A DNA stretch of 6,141 nucleotides from Actinomycetota bacterium. Lineage in GTDB: Bacteria > Actinomycetota > Acidimicrobiia > Acidimicrobiales > Ilumatobacteraceae. Below, one piece after another: positions 1 through 5,000 of this stretch. How positions within the stretch are numbered: position 1 is the first letter of the stretch; each line of letters opens with the position of its first letter. The notes below the pieces were generated by a model, which was given only the letters and a program-made list of their open reading frames with translations, had not been told where the DNA came from and searched no databases. Location: assembly GCA_009701105.1 (NCBI GenBank), contig WLKU01000084.1:1-6141 (forward strand), written 5' to 3'. The position numbers and the translations under genes are program-made.

Positions 1-97
1 ACATTCAGACGATGTGGTGGCAGCCGGACGTCCTCCGTGCATATTTTGCGGCCACCCGATTGATCTTGACGGTCACGCATGCCCACGAATGAACTAA
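1..97 (+). CDS. DUF3090 / TIGR03847 family protein, C-terminal end (partial)
   Basis: The open frame enters from the left edge (first complete codon at base 2) and stops at TAA 95-97. The visible 31 residues include [21 protein letters not shown], split here as [11 protein letters not shown] then [10 protein letters not shown], followed by MN. This is the characteristic C-terminus of the DUF3090/TIGR03847 proteins, which end in a short Cys-rich segment resembling half of a zinc ribbon (CxxC, then His-Ala-Cys). The family is largely actinobacterial and is usually found in a trio with TIGR03843 (the next gene here) and TIGR03848, a histidine-phosphatase-like protein; the last should lie just left of the window. 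The biochemical function is unknown. Its last 19 bases overlap the start of the next gene, which suggests translational coupling. Metal binding by the three Cys is inferred from the spacing only. Confidence 0.85.
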   Translation, partial: HSDDVVAAGRPPCIFCGHPIDLDGHACPRMN

Positions 98-780
98 TTG
101 AAATCCTGCTTCACGGGCAGGTCGAAATTGTTTCGCGCATGCCGCACAGTAGTAATGCAACCTTCTTAGTAAACATCACGTGCAATGACAAAGAGGTTCA
201 GGGCATATACAAGCCACTCAAAGGCGAACGCCCATTGTGGGACTTTGAACCAGGCTTACATCGCAACGAAGTTGCGGCTTACCGACTTTCTGAAGCAATG
301 GGTTTAGGAATTGTGCCGCCAACAGTTTTGCGTGATGGCCCTTTTGGAGAAGGCTCGGTGCAACTTTTTGTAGATGTGGATGTGCAACAGCACTATTTCA
401 CCATCTTTGAGCAACGCGAAGATCTGCATGACCAACTGCGAGCAATGTGCGCATTTGACATTGTTGCGAACAACACCGACCGCAAAGGTGGGCATTGCCT
501 CATAGATGCCGAAGACCACATTTGGGCGATCGATCACGGCGTGTGTTTCTCCCCCGACTTCAAACTGCGCACAGTGATTTGGGAATTTGGTGGAGAAGAA
601 CTACCCGACAATCTGCGAACCGTCATCGAACCGCTCATTGAGACTGTTCCTCTCGATGTTTCTGCGCTTCTCAGTAGTGAACAAGTTGTGGCTTTGCAAG
701 AACGAGCCCAATGGATCTGTGAGGGCGGAGCATTTCCAATTGATCGCAGTGGCACGCGATATCCGTGGCCAATCCTTTGA
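79..780 (+). CDS. SCO1664-family (TIGR03843) PI3/4-kinase-like protein
   Basis: A complete 233-residue protein, about the usual family size or slightly short. Recognisable family blocks are [15 protein letters not shown] (42-56, with Lys45 in the position of an ATP-binding lysine), [11 protein letters not shown] (63-73, Glu64 as possible salt-bridge partner), [18 protein letters not shown] (80-97), [14 protein letters not shown] (126-139) and IDHG (151-154). The last two resemble the catalytic DRxxxN and metal-binding D[FH]G motifs of the PI3/4-kinase and HipA-like fold, with Asp134 and Asp152 as candidate key residues. The C-terminus [10 protein letters not shown]...YPWPIL matches the family ending, so the gene is intact. 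ATG 79 is preferred: the N-terminus fits the family and a weak purine stretch (gacgg, 68-72) precedes it. Substrate and even kinase activity are not established for this family. It is likely cytoplasmic and co-transcribed with the DUF3090 gene upstream (19-base overlap) and the unknown gene downstream (16-base overlap). Confidence 0.9.
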   Translation: MPTNELIEILLHGQVEIVSRMPHSSNATFLVNITCNDKEVQGIYKPLKGERPLWDFEPGLHRNEVAAYRLSEAMGLGIVPPTVLRDGPFGEGSVQLFVDVDVQQHYFTIFEQREDLHDQLRAMCAFDIVANNTDRKGGHCLIDAEDHIWAIDHGVCFSPDFKLRTVIWEFGGEELPDNLRTVIEPLIETVPLDVSALLSSEQVVALQERAQWICEGGAFPIDRSGTRYPWPIL

Positions 781-1769
781 GCGATTTCAACCAACTCATC
801 GACCGAAGCGACCTGGATGGTTTGGTGCGCGCGGTAGACGACTTGTGTTCAAGCCGCGATTGGTCATCACTCTTGCAACTGCGCAACTCGTGCAGGCTCG
901 CAACAGCAAGTGGCAAGCAACTTTGGCCGGCTTCGACGCTTGCCGAATACCGACTCGCACTTCTCGCACCTGCACACATCGCCGCCCAGGTGGTCGTGGA
1001 AGGCTCTGGAAGGTTTACTCTCGGGCCACTCACAGAAGTGATCGCTCAAAACCATCAGTGGTCGGAGTTGCAAGACGAATTACCTCATTCTCCAATTGCT
1101 TCGTTCGTTGCACACGAGTGTGCATTGCGCGGTCAGCACATCGAAAACCCTGCTGATGTTTTTGAAGCACTCGAGACCCCGCTCGAATTACAGAATTGGG
1201 AACCCAACTACGAACTTGCCGTCTACCGCGACAACTCTGCAGAGTTTCCATCGCCCGAACTTCCGCCAACGTCAACAGGTCGTGTTGTAACCGCTGCTAC
1301 TTCATCAGAGATAGCAATTGTTCAGGACAATGTTGTCGCAGATGCAGTGCATCAACTAGTAAGTGCTTGGACAACTTCATCCAATGGCACATTGCAGGTT
1401 GGCGCAGCACGCGGTGATGAAACTCACGCACTTGCATCTCTGAGCATTACATCGGCAACACTGCGCGAACTCGAGCCAACTCAAGCATTGGCGTTGTTGG
1501 CTTGGGCCGGCGCAAGCGGTGGTGCATTTGGTCGGCGTCGTGGTGCTGCTGCAGGGCGTGACAGTGCATGGTGGCTGCTCGGTGCACTTTCCGGGCGGGC
1601 AGATCAATGGCCTCTCAAGAACGATGAGGTTGGCGATGTGCTGCATTCATTGAAGTGGTGGTGGTTTGATGCAGACCAGAGCCCAACTGGCTGGCAACTG
1701 CAACTTGTGATCGTCGACGATCAGCGCGGTATGTCTTGGGCGATCAATGCCCGAGACTCGGTTGCTTGA
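765..1769 (+). CDS. Hypothetical protein with GRRRGAAAGR motif, possibly DUF6183-like
   Basis: A 334-residue cytoplasmic-looking protein with no signal peptide or membrane helix. The first half (1-150) is helical, rich in Leu and Ala, with many acidic residues. A Pro/Ser-rich stretch around 158-172 looks like a linker. The C-terminal part (about 188-330) is the more distinctive: LLAWAGASGGAFG (244-256), GRRRGAAAGR (256-265), then AWWLLGALSG, a WPL (282-284), KWWWFDADQSPTGWQLQL (297-314) and a final MSWAINARDS. From memory this resembles proteins grouped as DUF6183, in which a Gly-Arg-rich motif is followed by Trp-rich segments; I could not verify this. The function is unknown. GTG 765 overlaps the preceding gene by 16 bases. 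TTG 777, which overlaps that gene's stop as TTGA, is an equally plausible start and would shorten the protein by four residues. No clear Shine-Dalgarno is seen, so coupling to the upstream gene is likely. In mycobacteria mshC occupies this position after the TIGR03843 gene; this is not MshC. Confidence 0.8.
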   Translation: MANPLSDFNQLIDRSDLDGLVRAVDDLCSSRDWSSLLQLRNSCRLATASGKQLWPASTLAEYRLALLAPAHIAAQVVVEGSGRFTLGPLTEVIAQNHQWSELQDELPHSPIASFVAHECALRGQHIENPADVFEALETPLELQNWEPNYELAVYRDNSAEFPSPELPPTSTGRVVTAATSSEIAIVQDNVVADAVHQLVSAWTTSSNGTLQVGAARGDETHALASLSITSATLRELEPTQALALLAWAGASGGAFGRRRGAAAGRDSAWWLLGALSGRADQWPLKNDEVGDVLHSLKWWWFDADQSPTGWQLQLVIVDDQRGMSWAINARDSVA

Positions 1770-1793
1770 CAACCAGAGCACGACCTGTGTAAC
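1766..1793 (+). promoter_or_regulatory. Predicted sigma70-type promoter for the coiled-coil gene, possibly leaderless
   Basis: A perfect TTGACA -35 box (1766-1771) is followed after 16 bases by TGTAAC (1788-1793), 4 of 6 to the -10 consensus with the strongly conserved T, A and A positions. The -35 box contains the stop codon of the preceding gene (TGA 1767-1769). Transcription would begin around 1800-1804, at or within a few bases of the ATG at 1804. There is no Shine-Dalgarno before that ATG, so a leaderless transcript, common in actinobacteria, is the simplest reading. This is a sequence prediction only. Confidence 0.5.
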
Positions 1794-1803
1794 ACTCAAA
1801 AAT

Positions 1804-2043
1804 ATGGATGACGTAATTGGAAAAAAATTAAGCAGTCGATTCGATGCAATCGACAGGCGGTTCGACGCCATAGACCTTCAATTCGAAGTCATTCGCCGTG
1901 AAATGAATGAAGGCTTCAATCGACTTGAACACTTCCTGACCGATCACTGGACAAATAATGTCAGATTGATGATCGCTACGAACATCACAGTATTAGGCAC
2001 TGTCATTGCCTCACTTGCATTTCTCTCTCACTACCTCAAGTAG
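1804..2043 (+). CDS. Small coiled-coil protein with one C-terminal membrane helix
   Basis: A 79-residue protein. Residues 12-32 form three heptads (RFDAIDR, RFDAIDL, QFEVIRR) with hydrophobic residues at core spacing; the helix continues through EMNEGFNRLEHFL. It predicts a parallel coiled coil. Residues about 55-76 (LMIATNITVLGTVIASLAFL) form one membrane helix, so the protein is probably tail-anchored with the coiled coil in the cytoplasm. Small proteins of this RFDxID-repeat plus C-terminal helix type are common and functionally undefined; they may also recall the XhlA-type phage proteins, but there is no phage context here. ATG 1804 is chosen because the promoter at 1766-1793 would start transcription just before it. 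The same frame is open back to ATG 1747, which would add 19 residues of unstructured sequence overlapping the previous gene and is less likely. The stop lies 9 bases from the stop of the convergent surface-protein gene. Confidence 0.7.
   Translation: MDDVIGKKLSSRFDAIDRRFDAIDLQFEVIRREMNEGFNRLEHFLTDHWTNNVRLMIATNITVLGTVIASLAFLSHYLK
1837..1899 (+). repeat. Three tandem 21-base heptad units within the coiled-coil gene
   Basis: Units 1837-1857, 1858-1878 and 1879-1899 each encode one heptad beginning R/Q-F-D/E. The first two are nearly identical in protein (RFDAIDR and RFDAIDL) but differ at several third codon positions (gat/gac, gca/gcc, atc/ata). The duplication is therefore either old or maintained by selection on the protein. 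The third unit has diverged to QFEVIRR. Confidence 0.75.
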
Positions 2044-2052
2044 GTAAACGCT

Positions 2053-5000
2053 CTAGAGGATTGTGACAAGAGCGATGATCAACAACGCAATGCCAAGCAG
2101 TTTGCTCGCGAGCGTGGATGGCCAAGCTTTACTCGAACGACCGAACCACCCAAATACGGTGAGCACAAGCCCAGGAATACCAAGTAACACGAATCCGTAC
2201 TGCACCATCTCATCTGGATTCGGGACATTGTCAGCGACAAGACCTCCCCACCACTTGGCTACAAACAACATCAAAACTATCTTGAATATTCCGCGTGGAA
2301 GATAACGATGCATCGCTTTAAAGTCTGGGAATCTTTCTTCGATAAGTCCGATGAGTTTCGGCGCGAGGTACAACAAGCCGCCGAGCCACAACGCCCAGTT
2401 GTTGCCGATAAAAACGACTGCAACAAACATAAAGACGCATGTTCGAACCATTGCCGACACTAACTTCTGTCGCTCCGGCACTTCGGGCAACTGTTGATTT
2501 TCGATTTTCGTGAGTCGACTTGGCGTCAGCACACGTGCAGTATTTTCGAGTGCATATCGAGCTGCTAGTGCGAGTAGAGCAACAACACGTATTACTCCTA
2601 TGCGATCGGCATCAACAGTGCGAATGCCAGTGAGTGCGGGCAACGCCGAGAACATTGCACCTGCAACCCAAGCGCCGAACAGTGTGATTAATACAAAATC
2701 AGTAGCACGTTGCCAAACCCCTAGTGAGCCAGACGCCAAACGGCGGAATGGGCGCATTGCAGAACCTGCAAGTGAGACTGCAAACGCGAGGACCCAAATG
2801 CCAAGTATCCCGCGCACCGAATCGGTGGTGTTAAACGCCGAGTGGAAGTTTGCGAGCACGGCAAATACTGCAACTGCGATAAATCCGGCGAACGAATCAA
2901 AGATTCCGATCACCATTAACGTCGCCATCAATGCCAACGAAGGCATCACAACTTCATAGTTCGTATTGCGTGCAGCAAGTACGCCAACGATCACGGCGAG
3001 CAATGGCATCGCCATCCATAGCCAACCAAGCAATGCTCGTAAATATGCTCCATCGGCAAACACACGAGCGATCATTGGAGACTTTCGAACCACGCGTGTT
3101 GGCATGTCATAAGACAACCGATCAAGCATCGGCAACACTGGTGGATGCACGGTGTCAGAACGCTCATCTGTATTTGACGCACGGAAATTCACTGACACCT
3201 CTGCCAAGTCGCCAGACTCCCGCTCTTCTTTGCGTGACGCAACAGCACCAAGTGCAGCCAGCAGCACCATTGCTTCGACAGTCAGATCGATCACCTTTCG
3301 CGGTTCACTGCGTGGCTTGTACGGGCCAACAACTTTGGGAGGCGCGATCACTTCAACGCCCACGTCGACCGAGCGCAACGTACCGTCTGGGGCGATGCCA
3401 TTGACCTGTGCTGTGTGGTCGCCCACATGCACGTCCGGTCCGATTTGATAACGCTGCGTAAATTCTCCGTTTGCGTCAACCTTGAGCTGACCCAATTCTT
3501 TCGGAGTCGAGAACAGCCATGTGGACGCATCGCTATTGGGTTGCAACCCACCGCCAGCAACAGTGATGTAGTCATCGTGTTCGACAATGACCATGCCGCG
3601 GCTATTGAGACGAACCGTCTTGTTTTCGTTTGTCAATGCAGCGATCACTATGCGCAAACCATCGCTTGTAGTGAGAACAACCGAGCTCGCACCAACGGGC
3701 TCAACTTTGACCCATCCGTCGGGTGCCATACCCGCAACAGAACCAACGCCATCAGCGATCTTTACAACTTCAGTTTCTATTACTGGTATGCGTGGGTTGG
3801 GTTCAGTGAACTGCACTGACAGGGCTGTCGATCCTGGTGAACCGCTGTCGACAGCAGCAACAGTCGTCGTCGGTGCCACCGTCAGAAGTGGTGCCAAAGG
3901 TGTGAATGCAGTTGTTACCGGAGAAGTCGCTGTGGTTGTAGTCGTCTTGCGAGCTCGTGGTACGACTGTGGTTGTAGTAGTTGCGACAGGAGCAATTGTC
4001 GTCGTAGTCGTCGTAGTCGTAGTAGTGGTTGTGGTAGTTGCTACAGGAGCAATGGTCGTTGTAGTCGTCGTGGTTGTAATTGTGGGGGTAGGCAACGTAG
4101 TTGTTGTCGTAGTTGTGGGTTCGGGTTCACCTGAACCTCCACCGCCTGAAGGTGCAACGGTTGTAGTTGGCGACGGAACAGTTGTAGTTGGCGACGGAAC
4201 AGTTGCAGTTGTCGTAAATGATATTGCATCATTTCCGGCAGTGTCTTGTATTGCCGAATTAGATGTCGCAGAGTTTGGAGAAGGAGCCGTGTAGGCAACT
4301 GAGATGGCATCACCAGTATTAGTTGGTGTTCCAAGAGTCAAAATTACCGTTGACCCACTCACGGCAATCGCACTCACAGTTAAAGTCGTGATGCCAACGG
4401 TAACGACGAAGTCGCCAGCAACAGCAGTAGTCGAATTGATCGATTCATTGAACGTAAGAGTTACTTGTGTGCCGGCAGTGTTTGCTGCTGCCGAGCTCAA
4501 TGTTGGTGCAGTCGTATCAATAACAATCGCTTGTGCGCCAGCAATGTTGTTGGCGCCAGTTGGTACCGACGTTGATGTCATTGCATTACCCGCCGTGTCA
4601 GCCGGCGCACTCGTCAACACATAAGACGACACGGTCAAATCAGCGCTGTTATCCCCAGTACCAACCGTGTACGTTCCGGTCAGTGTCGTAGATGTCGCCT
4701 TCGTCAGTACCACTGTGTCACCTGTATCAAGCGTGACGGTGATTGATGCGCCATCAACAACGGCCTCACTCATCGTTGCTGTGATATTTGCAGTACCACC
4801 GACACCCAGCTTTCCATTAGCCGTTGTTGAAGAAAACGACGAAACCGTTGGTCTCGTCGTATCAATTGTGAGACTCACGGCTGCCGAAATGGCAGAGTCC
4901 ACCCCACCGCCGGTTTGCTTTGAGGTAATTGACCAGACACCGTCGGCAAGCGTGCCTAAATTGCAACTGGTTTGCGCGGTTGCAGTAAAAGTGCACGTCA

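Noticed and set aside
587..1156. Overlapping + strand frame of 189 codons spanning two genes
   Set aside because: It crosses the junction of two well-supported genes in another frame, with Arg/Ser/Cys-rich composition typical of a shadow frame.
1747..1803. N-terminal extension of the coiled-coil protein from ATG 1747
   Set aside because: It overlaps the previous gene by 23 bases, has no recognisable sequence and lies across the predicted promoter; ATG 1804 fits better.
2032..2058. Intrinsic terminator between the convergent genes
   Set aside because: The stems are 5 bp or a simple 8-base palindrome, with no T-run on either strand.
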